Positions 1 through 6,654 are shown, numbered from the stretch's first letter. The stretch is 12,646 nt of DNA from Agrobacterium fabrum (GCA_003241215.1 QFOL01000097.1:1-12646), one strand, 5' to 3'. Notes: generated from the sequence alone by a model not told the origin. Numbers and translations are program-made.

Positions 1-73
1 GCTTGGGATTCGCCATCGCTGAGAGCAAGTCTGCAGCGGCGATGCTATGTTCCGACAGAGATTGGTTATCCAT
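1..73 (-). CDS. ArsR-family HTH regulator, N-terminal fragment (NolR-like)
   Basis: Only the first 24 codons are in the window; the gene runs off the left edge on the minus strand. The ATG is the complement of 71-73, and a good Shine-Dalgarno (AGGAGA, complement of 83-88) lies 9 nt upstream. The fragment reads MDNQSLSEHSIAAADLLSAM followed by ANPK. The A-x-x-L-L-x-A-M-A-N-P-K pattern is typical of the first helices of ArsR/SmtB winged-helix repressors, and from memory it closely resembles the start of the rhizobial nodulation/growth regulator NolR. The DNA-binding helix and any metal ligands lie outside the window, so neither function nor metal sensing can be judged. A BigR-like or other ArsR paralogue is equally possible. 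Family call fairly firm; the NolR identity is inference. Confidence 0.6.
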   Translation of the reverse strand, partial: MDNQSLSEHSIAAADLLSAMANPK

Positions 74-563
74 ACGCTCAAGTCTCCTGATGACAGTCGA
101 AAAAGACGGTCATGGTGGCTATAATAGGTGTTCCAAAAGGTGTTTTTATAGTTCAGCTGATACGTTGTATATACCTAAATCTTGCTTATATCGTGTCCCT
201 TTCAAAGACTATTCTTCATCCGTTATTGACTTAAGACGTTATGACTAAATTATCAGCTTTTCGCCTGTTTTTTGTCGGTTCAATGATAAAGACATGTATT
301 AGTGGCAGTATTCATAAGCAATAAACGATCAAAAGTTGAGCGCCGAAATCTTGATAGCCAATGCCTGATTTTAGGGTTGCAATCTATTACCACCTTAAAT
401 TTAGCAGCGAGCTACAGAATCTAGATTAACTTTGCGCAATTTTCTCTTAGTTTGCAATATGATTTTTATTAGTAATTATTTTAATGCATAACTTGCGATA
501 TCAAAAATATTCTTTGCTACCGTGGGAAGGTATAACTTGCATTGCAAAGATCTTGCGGAACAA
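74..563. other. AT-rich intergenic region without a convincing gene
   Basis: About 490 bp between the divergent ArsR-type start and the end of the choline operon. It is visibly richer in A+T than the rest of the window and no reading frame in it looks coding. The open frame at 3-248 is antisense to the ArsR start and has no recognisable product. Small elements seen: a perfect TATAAT at 120-125, which also reads as ATTATA on the other strand; the palindrome TTGCGCAA at 432-439; and a 9-bp direct repeat ATAACTTGC at 488-496 and 532-540. It probably holds the regulator's promoter and could hide a small RNA ending at the terminator at 564-602. Confidence 0.5.
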
Positions 564-602
564 GAAAAAGGGCGCTCCGATGGCGGAAGGCCCTTCGTTT
601 TT
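564..602. terminator. Two-way intrinsic terminator downstream of choV
   Basis: AAGGGC (568-573) pairs with GCCCTT (590-595). Inside it CTCCG (575-579) pairs with CGGAAG (584-589) with one bulged A, leaving a 4-nt loop. Reading leftward, the direction of choV transcription, the stem is followed by TTTTTC (complement of 564-569). Reading rightward it is followed by CGTTTTTT (595-602). It lies 19-57 nt beyond the choV stop, so it most simply ends the choXWV transcript. The rightward T-run would also end any transcript coming from the AT-rich region. Confidence 0.75.
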
Positions 603-620
603 TCCCTCACAGGCGAATCA

Positions 621-1667
621 TTATTTTTTGCGGTGACGCGTCAGCCCCGCCACGATTTCATCCGCCGAAATCGTGCCTATGATCGCACCATTGTCGACAA
701 CCCCGATCGCGCCGGAATGTTTGGACAGCGCATCGAGTATATCGATCAGCGGCGATGATGGACGGGCGGTGGCGGCGACGGTCATCTGGCCGTTGCGTTC
801 GTCCACGCCGCGCTTCATCACGTCGGCGGCGGTCAGCATGGAGATCGGGTTCATGTTCTGCACGAAATCCGCGACATAGGACGTGGCCGGCTGCCTGACG
901 ATCTGCTGCGGAGTGCCGCACTGGATGATGCGCCCGCCTTCCATCATGGCGATGCGGTTGCCGATGCGGAACGCCTCGTCCAGATCGTGACTGACGAAGA
1001 GGATCGTTTTCTTCAACCGGCTCTGGAATTCCAGAAGCTCATCCTGCAGGCGGCTTCTGATGAGCGGATCGAGCGCCGAGAAAGGCTCGTCCATCAGGAG
1101 AATGGGCGCACCTGTGGCGAAGGCCCGCGCCAGTCCCACGCGCTGCTGCATGCCGCCGGAAAGCTCTCCCACCTTGCGGTCGGCCCAGGCCGAGAGGTTC
1201 ACCAGCTCGAGCTGCTCGGCCACCATGCGCTTGCGCTCTGCCTCCGGCACGCCGGAAAGCTCGAGGCCGAAACCGACATTGTCGGCCACATTGCGCCAGG
1301 GCAGAAGGCCGAACTGCTGGAAGACCATGGAGACCGTATGCGTGCGCAGGTCGCGCAGCGCCTTTGCCGGGCAGCGATAGGGATCGACGTAACCGGACTT
1401 GGTTTTCACGCCGACATTGCCGCGCACCACCGGTGCAAGCCCGTTGACGGCCCTGAGGAGGGTCGACTTGCCGGAGCCGGAAAGCCCCATCAGCACGAGT
1501 ATCTCGCCCTCGCTGACCGAGAGCGAAGCATTGGCGACGCCGAGAACCAGCCCGGTCTCGGCATTGATCTCGTCACGCGTGCTGCCCCTGTCGATCAGCG
1601 GCAGCGCCGCATCGGGCCGGTCGCCGAAGACGATATCGACATTTCCGAAGATGATGGCGTCACTCAT
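621..1667 (-). CDS. choV: Choline ABC transporter ATP-binding protein ChoV
   Basis: ATPase subunit that powers choline import at the inner membrane, 348 aa. The Walker A motif GLSGSGKST is at residues 61-69, the Q-loop in FQQFGLLPW around 116-124, the ABC signature LSGGMQQ at 169-175, Walker B ILLMDEP at 189-195 followed by the SALD D-loop, and the switch histidine at 227. A C-terminal segment (about 278-340) looks like the CBS-type regulatory region of the ProV/OpuA/ChoV group. Its ATG overlaps the choW stop as ATGA, and an AGGAGG Shine-Dalgarno lies in the last choW codons, so translation of the two is probably coupled. Choline specificity rests on the neighbouring ChoX pocket; the ATPase alone would only say quaternary-amine family. 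All catalytic motifs look intact. Confidence 0.88.
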   Translation of the reverse strand: MSDAIIFGNVDIVFGDRPDAALPLIDRGSTRDEINAETGLVLGVANASLSVSEGEILVLMGLSGSGKSTLLRAVNGLAPVVRGNVGVKTKSGYVDPYRCPAKALRDLRTHTVSMVFQQFGLLPWRNVADNVGFGLELSGVPEAERKRMVAEQLELVNLSAWADRKVGELSGGMQQRVGLARAFATGAPILLMDEPFSALDPLIRSRLQDELLEFQSRLKKTILFVSHDLDEAFRIGNRIAMMEGGRIIQCGTPQQIVRQPATSYVADFVQNMNPISMLTAADVMKRGVDERNGQMTVAATARPSSPLIDILDALSKHSGAIGVVDNGAIIGTISADEIVAGLTRHRKK

Positions 1668-2515
1668 AGGTCATCCTCCTGGCCGGGCAAGCGGAACAAC
1701 CGGTCGAGGACGATCGCCAATATGACGATGCACAGTCCCGCCTCGAAGCCCATGGCGATATTGACGGTATTGAGCGCACGCACCACCGGAACGCCGAGAC
1801 CGTTGGCGCCGACAAGGGCGGAAATGACCACCATCGACAGCGACAGCATGATCGTCTGGGTCAACCCCGCCATGATCTGCGGCGCGGCGAAGGGAAGCTC
1901 CACCTTGCGCAGCACCTGCGACGGCGTCGCGCCGAAGGCGACCGCCGCCTCCACCAGCGCCGGCGGCGTCGAGACGATGCCGAGGCGGGTGAGACGTACG
2001 GGTGCCGGAATGGCGAAGATGACGGTGGCGATGAGGCCCGGAACCATGCCAAGACCGAACAGCACCAGCGCCGGAATGAGATAAACGAAGGTCGGGATGG
2101 TCTGCATCAGGTCCAGCACCGGGCGCATGCCGGCATAGATCCATTTGCGCCGCGCCGCCAATATGCCGAGCGGAATGCCGATGATCATGCAGACGGCGCT
2201 GGCGGCGATGACCAGCGCGAGCGTCTCCGTCGTCGCCTTCCAGTAGCCGAGATTGATGATCAGCAGCAGGCCGAGCGCGGTGAAGAGCGGCATGCCGACG
2301 GAGCGGCGCGTCCAGGCCGAAAGCGCCGTCAGGATCGCCACGATGATCAGCGGATGCGGCGCCTGCAGCACATAAAGCAGGGCGTTGATGACGCTTTGGA
2401 AAATGAAGGAAAGCCAATCGAAGAAAAAAGCGAGATTGCCGGTCAGCCAGTCAATGGCCTCCTTGGCATATCGGCCGACGGGCAGGCGGTTTTCAGGAGC
2501 GCTGAGCCATTCCAC
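1664..2515 (-). CDS. choW: Choline ABC transporter permease ChoW
   Basis: Membrane-spanning subunit of the choline importer, 283 aa from the proposed GTG start. Several hydrophobic segments are clear, including those around FFFDWLSFIF, the LGLLLIINLG stretch, ALVIAASAVCMIIGIPLGIL and IPTFVYLIPALVLFGLGMVP. The binding-protein-dependent permease EAA loop (EAAVAFGATPSQVLRKVELP) spans about residues 189-208 and docks on ChoV. The start is uncertain. The frame stays open to an ATG at 2608, but the extra 31 residues do not look like the family N-terminus. Starting at GTG 2515 gives an EWLSAPENRLPVGRYAKEA opening and a length close to ChoW/ProW-type permeases as I recall them. A GAAAGG sits 12 nt before that GTG, which is a weak ribosome site. 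The end overlaps choV by 4 nt. Confidence 0.82.
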   Translation of the reverse strand: MEWLSAPENRLPVGRYAKEAIDWLTGNLAFFFDWLSFIFQSVINALLYVLQAPHPLIIVAILTALSAWTRRSVGMPLFTALGLLLIINLGYWKATTETLALVIAASAVCMIIGIPLGILAARRKWIYAGMRPVLDLMQTIPTFVYLIPALVLFGLGMVPGLIATVIFAIPAPVRLTRLGIVSTPPALVEAAVAFGATPSQVLRKVELPFAAPQIMAGLTQTIMLSLSMVVISALVGANGLGVPVVRALNTVNIAMGFEAGLCIVILAIVLDRLFRLPGQEDDL

Positions 2516-2652
2516 GGTAAGAAAAGACCTTTCGTGAACCAAAACAATTCCGGCAAAAATACTGGGTTTTGCGTCCGGAATTGCGCAGACAACAAAGAAA
2601 CGGAGCATCGTTATCCCGTGTTACCGGAATTGCTCCAATGCAGAAATGACGG

Positions 2653-2671
2653 CCGGCAGCGAAACTGCCGG
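2653..2671. repeat. Intercistronic stem-loop 2 between choX and choW
   Basis: CCGGCAG (2653-2659) pairs perfectly with CTGCCGG (2665-2671) around a 5-nt loop. On the minus-strand transcript no U-run follows, so it is not a standard terminator. It lies 138-156 nt before the proposed choW start, within the 282-bp choX-choW gap. Otherwise the gap contains no gene. Confidence 0.55.
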
Positions 2672-2749
2672 ACGCGGTGCTGGCGCATGACCTTCAATCT
2701 CTGAAAATTCACAGGCAAGGTCGTGCATGGGCATCGTTATTTCCCGCTG

Positions 2750-2774
2750 ATCCGGCCTGCCATGCAGGCCGGAT
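2750..2774. repeat. Intercistronic stem-loop 1 just after choX
   Basis: A perfect 11-bp stem, ATCCGGCCTGC (2750-2760) with GCAGGCCGGAT (2764-2774), around a 3-nt loop. It begins 23 nt after the choX stop codon. On the minus strand it is followed by CAGCGGGAAATAA with no U-tract, so it should not terminate efficiently by the intrinsic mechanism. In transport operons such structures behind the binding-protein gene often protect the upstream mRNA and lower downstream expression (malE-malF is the classic case). That role is inferred here. Confidence 0.7.
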
Positions 2775-2797
2775 ACAGTCATGCATCGTCTTGCGGC

Positions 2798-3751
2798 TTA
2801 AAGGCCGAGCGCCTTCTTTGCGGCGGGCAGGGCGTCAGCGCTGCCGTCCCTGGTCTTGACATTGGCGAGCCAGGGCTCGATCGCCGCCGGATTGGCCTTC
2901 AGCCAGGCGGTTGCGGCCGCCTCTCCTTCAAGGCCGTCATTCAGGATCTTGCCCATGATCTCGTTTTCCATGGGCAGCGAAAATTGCAGGTTCTTGAGGA
3001 AAGCGCCGACATTCGGGCATTCCTCGACATAACCCTTGCGGACATTGGTATGGATCGTCGCGCCGCCGAGATTGGGACCGAAGACCTCGTCGCCGCCGGT
3101 CAGATAGGTCAGCTTGAAATTCGCATTCATCGGATGCGGTTCCCAACCGAGGAAGACGATCGGCTCGCCGGATTTTTCCGCGCGCGCCACCTGCGACAGC
3201 ATGCCCTGTTCGGACGATTCGACCACCTCGAATGACTTCAGTCCGAAACTGTCCTTGGCCACCATGTCAAGGATCAGGCGATTGCCGTCATTGCCGGGTT
3301 CGATGCCATAGATCTTGCCGCCGAGATCAGCGCTATGGGCGGCGATATCCTTGAAATCCTTGATGCCGAGTTCGGCGCCCTTGGCATTGGTCGCCAGCGT
3401 GTATTTGGCGCCGGTCAGGTTTTCCCGCAGCGTTTCCACGGATTTGTCTTCGCGGTAAGGCGCGATATCGCCTTCCATGGTCGGCATCCAGTTGCCGAGG
3501 AAGACGTCGATGTCCTTGTTTTTCAGCGATGTATAGGTAACGGGTACGGAGAGAAGCTTGACGTCGGTTTCATAACCGAGACTTTTCAGAAGCACCGTGG
3601 CGGTTGCCGTCGTGGCGGTGATGTCAGTCCAGCCCACATCGGAGAAACGCACCGTACCGCAACTTGCCGGTTCGGCGGCGCCGGCCGCGCTGAACGTCAT
3701 GGAGGAGATTGCTGCGGCCAAGGCCAGACAGCGACTTCTATTTGCAAACAT
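2798..3751 (-). CDS. choX: Choline-binding periplasmic protein ChoX
   Basis: Periplasmic substrate-binding protein of the choline importer, 317 aa, type II (ProX/OpuAC-like) fold. The signal peptide runs to about residue 26 (hydrophobic LALAAAISSMTFSAAGAA). ATG 3751 is chosen over in-frame codons up to 3940 because AGGGAG sits 6 nt upstream and a signal peptide follows directly. The aromatic box of Sinorhizobium meliloti ChoX (Trp43, Trp90, Tyr119, Trp205 plus Asp45 and Asn156, from memory) is matched at a constant offset of two by Trp41, Trp88, Tyr117, Trp203, Asp43 and Asn154. That favours choline, and possibly acetylcholine, over glycine betaine as ligand. It heads the choXWV operon and has its own promoter-like sequence just upstream. 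It is a source of glycine betaine precursor for osmoprotection and of choline for phosphatidylcholine synthesis. Confidence 0.92.
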   Translation of the reverse strand: MFANRSRCLALAAAISSMTFSAAGAAEPASCGTVRFSDVGWTDITATTATATVLLKSLGYETDVKLLSVPVTYTSLKNKDIDVFLGNWMPTMEGDIAPYREDKSVETLRENLTGAKYTLATNAKGAELGIKDFKDIAAHSADLGGKIYGIEPGNDGNRLILDMVAKDSFGLKSFEVVESSEQGMLSQVARAEKSGEPIVFLGWEPHPMNANFKLTYLTGGDEVFGPNLGGATIHTNVRKGYVEECPNVGAFLKNLQFSLPMENEIMGKILNDGLEGEAAATAWLKANPAAIEPWLANVKTRDGSADALPAAKKALGL

Positions 3752-3782
3752 CGCTTGCTCCCTGTTTTTTCGTTCCCTTGCC

Positions 3783-3810
3783 ATTATCAATATCTGCCGG
3801 ACACAATCAA
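3783..3810 (-). promoter_or_regulatory. Candidate choX promoter
   Basis: On the minus strand, TTGATT (complement of 3805-3810) lies 16 bp before GATAAT (complement of 3783-3788), a near-consensus -35/-10 pair. Transcription would begin near 3776, leaving a leader of about 25 nt that carries the AGGGAG ribosome site for choX at 3751. No BetI-type operator is evident to me. Confidence 0.5.
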
Positions 3811-3990
3811 CTCGCGTGCATTTGCGTGCTTTGGCCCACCGTTTGCGACAAATTCGTGAAAATAAGGGGGTTTCACTGTCAGACGCAGGGAAGAGGCAGA
3901 GTGCGGAAATCTGTGTTTTTCCCACTATGGCACTTTTCAACCCGCCTCTTCGCCGTCAAAAGACGCTTAATGCAGCATCGGCTCATAAAG

Positions 3991-4012
3991 CGGACTCACT
4001 TTTGTGAGGCCG
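3991..4012. repeat. Stem-loop in the choX-tdk intergenic region
   Basis: CTCAC (3995-3999) and GTGAG (4004-4008) enclose TTTT; beyond one A/G mismatch, CGG (3991-3993) pairs with CCG (4010-4012). It lies about 75 nt before tdk. The divergent choX-tdk gap (3752-4085, 334 bp) also has two smaller hairpins, CGTC/GACG at 3954-3965 and CGTCC/GGACG at 4050-4062, plus the choX promoter. I see no gene in the gap and no convincing tdk -35/-10 pair. Confidence 0.45.
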
Positions 4013-4085
4013 ACATGCCGATTCAACAGGTTGGAAGAACCCCGCAAGACGTCCGGAGGACGGCAAGGCGCTCCGGGAGTGGATA

Positions 4086-4667
4086 ATGGCAAAACTCTAT
4101 TTCAATTATTCGACGATGAACGCCGGTAAATCGACCATGCTGCTGCAGGCATCCTATAATTATCAGGAACGCGGCATGCGCACGCTGATCTTCACGGCTG
4201 CCTTTGACGACCGGGCCGGCGTCGGCCGTGTCGCCTCGCGCATCGGCCTGTCCTCCGACGCGCTCACCTTCGATGACAATACCGACCTTTTCGCCGAGGT
4301 ATCGGCCCTCAATGCGCAAGCATCGGTCGCCTGCGTTTTCATCGATGAAGCCAATTTTCTCGCCGAACACCATGTCTGGCAGCTTGCCGATATTGTCGAC
4401 AGGCTGAACATTCCGGTCATGACCTATGGCCTGCGCACCGATTTTCAGGGAAAGCTCTTCCCCGCTTCGAAAGAACTGCTCGCCATTGCCGACGAGCTGC
4501 GCGAAATCCGCACCATCTGCCATTGCGGCCGCAAGGCGACGATGGTGGCCCGCTTCGACAATGAAGGAAAGGTCGTGACGGAAGGCGCGCAGATCGATGT
4601 CGGCGGCAACGAAAAATATGTTTCCTTCTGCCGCCGCCACTGGGTGGAAACGTTCAAGGGCGATTGA
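4086..4667 (+). CDS. tdk: Thymidine kinase
   Basis: Type II (TK1-like) thymidine kinase, 193 aa: a cytoplasmic salvage enzyme that phosphorylates thymidine to dTMP with ATP. The opening [15 protein letters not shown] carries the P-loop (residues 8-17) and is very like Escherichia coli Tdk. FIDEANFL holds the Walker B aspartate (87) and the catalytic glutamate (88). [12 protein letters not shown] (114-125) is the conserved middle segment and [10 protein letters not shown] (173-182) the thymidine-binding lasso. Zinc ligands are Cys145, Cys147, Cys182 and His185. Length and motifs are those of a full working enzyme. A GGGAG ribosome site lies about 6 nt before the ATG. A terminator hairpin begins 5 nt after the stop, so tdk is probably transcribed alone. 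Confidence 0.95.
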   Translation: MAKLYFNYSTMNAGKSTMLLQASYNYQERGMRTLIFTAAFDDRAGVGRVASRIGLSSDALTFDDNTDLFAEVSALNAQASVACVFIDEANFLAEHHVWQLADIVDRLNIPVMTYGLRTDFQGKLFPASKELLAIADELREIRTICHCGRKATMVARFDNEGKVVTEGAQIDVGGNEKYVSFCRRHWVETFKGD

Positions 4668-4672
4668 TCCTC

Positions 4673-4699
4673 TGCGGCCGGTTGCCGCATTTGATTTTT
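4673..4699 (+). terminator. Intrinsic terminator of tdk
   Basis: TGCGGC (4673-4678) pairs with GCCGCA (4684-4689) around a 5-nt loop, followed by the T-rich tail TTTGATTTTT (4690-4699). It starts 5 nt past the tdk stop. The tail is the same DNA as the left part of the FNR/NnrR-type box at 4691-4704. Confidence 0.65.
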
Positions 4700-4704
4700 C
4701 GCAA
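4691..4704 (+). promoter_or_regulatory. FNR/NnrR-family binding site upstream of pseudoazurin
   Basis: TTGATTTTTCGCAA fits the TTG-N8-CAA layout of the CRP/FNR family. Its left half TTGAT is FNR/FixK-like and its right half CGCAA is like the NnrR half-site. The dyad centre is at 4697.5. A -10-like TAGAAC at 4728-4733 predicts a start near 4740, putting the box at about -42, the usual position for activators of this family. Pseudoazurin is a denitrification electron carrier, so oxygen- or NO-responsive control fits. Confidence 0.6.
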
Positions 4705-4727
4705 GGATGGCTCCCCGGCCCCTGGGC

Positions 4728-4733
4728 TAGAAC
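4728..4733 (+). promoter_or_regulatory. Candidate -10 element of the pseudoazurin promoter
   Basis: TAGAAC matches the -10 consensus at four of six positions. No good -35 is present at the expected distance, which suits an activator-dependent promoter using the box at 4691-4704. The leader to the ATG at 4781 would be about 40 nt. Confidence 0.4.
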
Positions 4734-4780
4734 CACGGCGACACATTCGCGTAGATGTGCTTTCTCTCAGGAGCAAAATA

Positions 4781-5233
4781 ATGCAGGACAAAACTGCCAA
4801 ATTCGCCGGCCTCGCCATTGTCGCGGCTCTTTTCGCCTTCCCCGCCCTGTCGGCCGAAATCGAAGTGAAGATGCTCAACAAGGGCAGCGACGGTCAGGCG
4901 ATGGTCTTCGAACCCGCGACCGTCAAGGCCGCCGTCGGCGACGTCATCACCTTCGTCCCGGTCGACAAGGGCCATGATGCGGCGGCCGTGAAGGGCATGA
5001 TCCCCGAGGGCGTTGCCGAGTTCAAGGGCAAGATGAACGAGACGGTGAAGGTGACGGTCGATAAGGAAGGCGCCTATGTCGTCAAATGCACCCCGCATCT
5101 CGGCATGGGCATGATAGCGCTCGTTGTCGTCGGCGATGCCGCGCCGGCCAATCTGGACGCCGTCAAGAACGGCAAACTGCCCAAAAAGGCACGCGACCGG
5201 CTGAATGACGAGATCGCCAAGCTCGGTCTCTGA
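4781..5233 (+). CDS. azu: Pseudoazurin (periplasmic blue copper protein)
   Basis: Small periplasmic type I copper protein, 150 aa, that carries electrons to copper nitrite reductase and other periplasmic reductases in denitrification. ATG 4781 is chosen because CAGGAG lies just upstream and a signal peptide follows (hydrophobic [18 protein letters not shown], cleavage after Ala25). The frame is open from 4664, but that part has no ribosome site. The copper ligands are His65, Cys103, His106 and Met111. After removal of 25 residues these become 40, 78, 81 and 86, exactly the classical pseudoazurin numbering. The ligand loop reads CTPHLGMGM. An FNR/NnrR-type box lies upstream. No nitrite or nitric oxide reductase gene is in the window, so its redox partners lie elsewhere. 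Confidence 0.93.
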   Translation: MQDKTAKFAGLAIVAALFAFPALSAEIEVKMLNKGSDGQAMVFEPATVKAAVGDVITFVPVDKGHDAAAVKGMIPEGVAEFKGKMNETVKVTVDKEGAYVVKCTPHLGMGMIALVVVGDAAPANLDAVKNGKLPKKARDRLNDEIAKLGL

Positions 5234-5341
5234 GCGCATATCCCTTCGGTTCCGCGGCGGCTGTTGCTCCACAATCGATGTGGAAAGCCATAATGGCCGG
5301 CGCGGACCGCAGGTTGAGAAAAGTTTCGCAATCATGTTGTA

Positions 5342-5357
5342 TCCCGGTTGACCGGGA
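5342..5357. repeat. Stem-loop in the azu-DUF2333 gap
   Basis: TCCCGG (5342-5347) and CCGGGA (5352-5357) pair perfectly around TTGA. No T-run follows on either side. It could cap the azu mRNA or be a protein site; no function can be assigned. Confidence 0.35.
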
Positions 5358-5396
5358 CATATCTGGAAGACAGTAAATGACCGCGGTTTATACGAA

Positions 5397-5429
5397 GCGC
5401 CGAAGGGCGCGGGCGGGCCGCGTGTTTTT
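5397..5429 (+). terminator. Terminator-like hairpins before the DUF2333 gene
   Basis: GCGCC/GGCGC (5397-5401 with 5406-5410) around GAAG overlaps a second hairpin CGCGG/CCGCG (5408-5412 with 5418-5422), followed by TGTTTTT (5423-5429). It resembles an intrinsic terminator about 190 nt after azu. However, only 42 nt separate it from the DUF2333 start, with no promoter visible between, so it may instead be a leader or attenuator element. Confidence 0.35.
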
Positions 5430-5471
5430 CTTCCGGCGTCCAGCCCCACGGGCAGAGGAGACTATGACGAC

Positions 5472-6623
5472 ATGATCGACCGGATCACCGCTTTGATTCA
5501 GGCAGCCTTCAGCGCCATCGGCAGGGCCGCCGGTCTTCTCGTCGCCTGGCTTTTGTGGCCCTTCATGGCCGCCCATGGCTGGTACAGCGGCCGCAACTGG
5601 CTCATCAAGGGCCCGATCGCCCTCATCGTCATTCTCCTTGCCGGCTTTTACGGATATTTCATCTGGCAAACCCAGGTCTGGACGAATTTCGACCCGGACT
5701 ACGTCGCGCGCTACAAGCTGGAAGAGCGCACCGTGCCCGCCGGGCAGGAGCTGCCGGCCGCCGCCCCGGCGGGTGGCGCAACGGGCGCCGCAGCCAACAC
5801 ATCCGCGCCGGTCTGCCAGCGTTCGGCCATTGTCGACGCCGCCGCCGATCTCACCGATTTCAACGTCAACCAGAACGCCTGGATTTCGTCCATGCTGCTC
5901 TATCGTCTCGGCCTCTTCGGCATGGACTGGGACAGCACGCCGTTTCTCGATAACAAGGCCTCGTTCCAGCGCGGTGTAAACCAGGCCGTGCGCCGCACCT
6001 CTATCGAACTGGTGGATACGCTCGGCCGCGTGCGCGGAACCTCCGGCATCAACAACAATCTCCAGGAAGCGCGTGGCAACATGCAGTTCAGCGAATATTC
6101 CTGGTATTTCGGCCTCGATCCCTTCGGCCCGAAGACGCCGACCCCCGCCTATTACCGCGCCGCCATCCGAAGCTTCCAGGCCTTCAACGGCGAACTCGTC
6201 GCCTGCAAGGCGGTGTTCGATACCCGTGCCGACAACCTCATCCAGTTCATCGACCGTATCGCCGGCGATATCGGCTCCACGTCTGCAATCCTGCGCGAGC
6301 GCTCGGAAAACTATAATGGCGGCTGGTTCGATACCCGCGCCGACGACCGTTTCTGGTTCGCTTATGGCCAGCTTTACGGTTATTACGGTGTGCTTTCCGC
6401 CGCCGGATCGGACTTTGCGCAGGTCATCCGGGAGCGTAACCTCACCAATCTGTGGAACGACACGCTGTCGCAGACCCGCGCAGCCCTGCGCATCCAGCCG
6501 GCGATCATTTCCAACGGCGAGGAAAGCGGCTGGATCATGCCCTCGCATCTCGCCACCATGGGATTTTACGTTCTGCGGGTTCGCTCGAACCTCGTCGAGC
6601 TTCGCTCGGTTCTCGACCGCTAA
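5472..6623 (+). CDS. DUF2333 family inner-membrane protein
   Basis: Protein of unknown function, 383 aa. I recognise it as DUF2333, known to me from alpha- and gammaproteobacteria, but no reaction is established. An amphipathic or hydrophobic N-terminal stretch (about 5-33) is followed by a clear membrane helix (about 48-65, GPIALIVILLAGFYGYFIW). After an Ala/Gly/Pro-rich linker (about 93-112) comes a long soluble domain, probably periplasmic, of about 270 residues, with no enzyme motif I can identify. The ATG at 5472 has GAGGAG 11 nt upstream. An ATG at 5464 is closer to that ribosome site but opens only a three-codon frame (MTT, stop) whose TGA overlaps the real start. The gene stands alone between azu and a converging LuxR-type regulator. 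Confidence 0.75.
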   Translation: MIDRITALIQAAFSAIGRAAGLLVAWLLWPFMAAHGWYSGRNWLIKGPIALIVILLAGFYGYFIWQTQVWTNFDPDYVARYKLEERTVPAGQELPAAAPAGGATGAAANTSAPVCQRSAIVDAAADLTDFNVNQNAWISSMLLYRLGLFGMDWDSTPFLDNKASFQRGVNQAVRRTSIELVDTLGRVRGTSGINNNLQEARGNMQFSEYSWYFGLDPFGPKTPTPAYYRAAIRSFQAFNGELVACKAVFDTRADNLIQFIDRIAGDIGSTSAILRERSENYNGGWFDTRADDRFWFAYGQLYGYYGVLSAAGSDFAQVIRERNLTNLWNDTLSQTRAALRIQPAIISNGEESGWIMPSHLATMGFYVLRVRSNLVELRSVLDR

Positions 6624-6634
6624 TGAAGGGACTT

Positions 6635-6650
6635 CCCCGCAGCGGCGGGG
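6635..6650. terminator. Hairpin between converging DUF2333 and luxR-type genes
   Basis: CCCCGC (6635-6640) and GCGGGG (6645-6650) form a 6-bp GC stem around AGCG. It lies in the 31-bp gap between the two converging stop codons. No U-tract follows in either direction, so intrinsic termination would be weak, but position suggests a shared transcript end. Confidence 0.4.
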
Positions 6651-6654
6651 GTGA

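Noticed and set aside
74..563. NolR-type operator sites in front of the edge regulator
   Set aside because: Several (A/T)TTAG sequences occur, but none has the required A(T/A) nine bases later; matches are no better than expected in AT-rich DNA.
987..2084. A 365-codon plus-strand open frame across choV and choW
   Set aside because: It is antisense to two genes with complete ABC-transporter motifs, and its sequence has no recognisable domain; long shadow frames are normal in GC-rich DNA.
2516..2608. ATG 2608 as the choW start
   Set aside because: The added 31 residues do not resemble ChoW/ProW permease N-termini and make the protein longer than the family norm; kept as a possibility because the GTG ribosome site is weak.
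621..3751. Glycine betaine/proline (ProXWV) identity for the transporter
   Set aside because: The binding protein carries the complete ChoX choline pocket at a constant offset.
3752..3940. In-frame upstream extension of choX to 3940
   Set aside because: It would bury the signal peptide 63 residues in; AGGGAG before ATG 3751 and the candidate promoter at 3783-3810 favour the shorter form.
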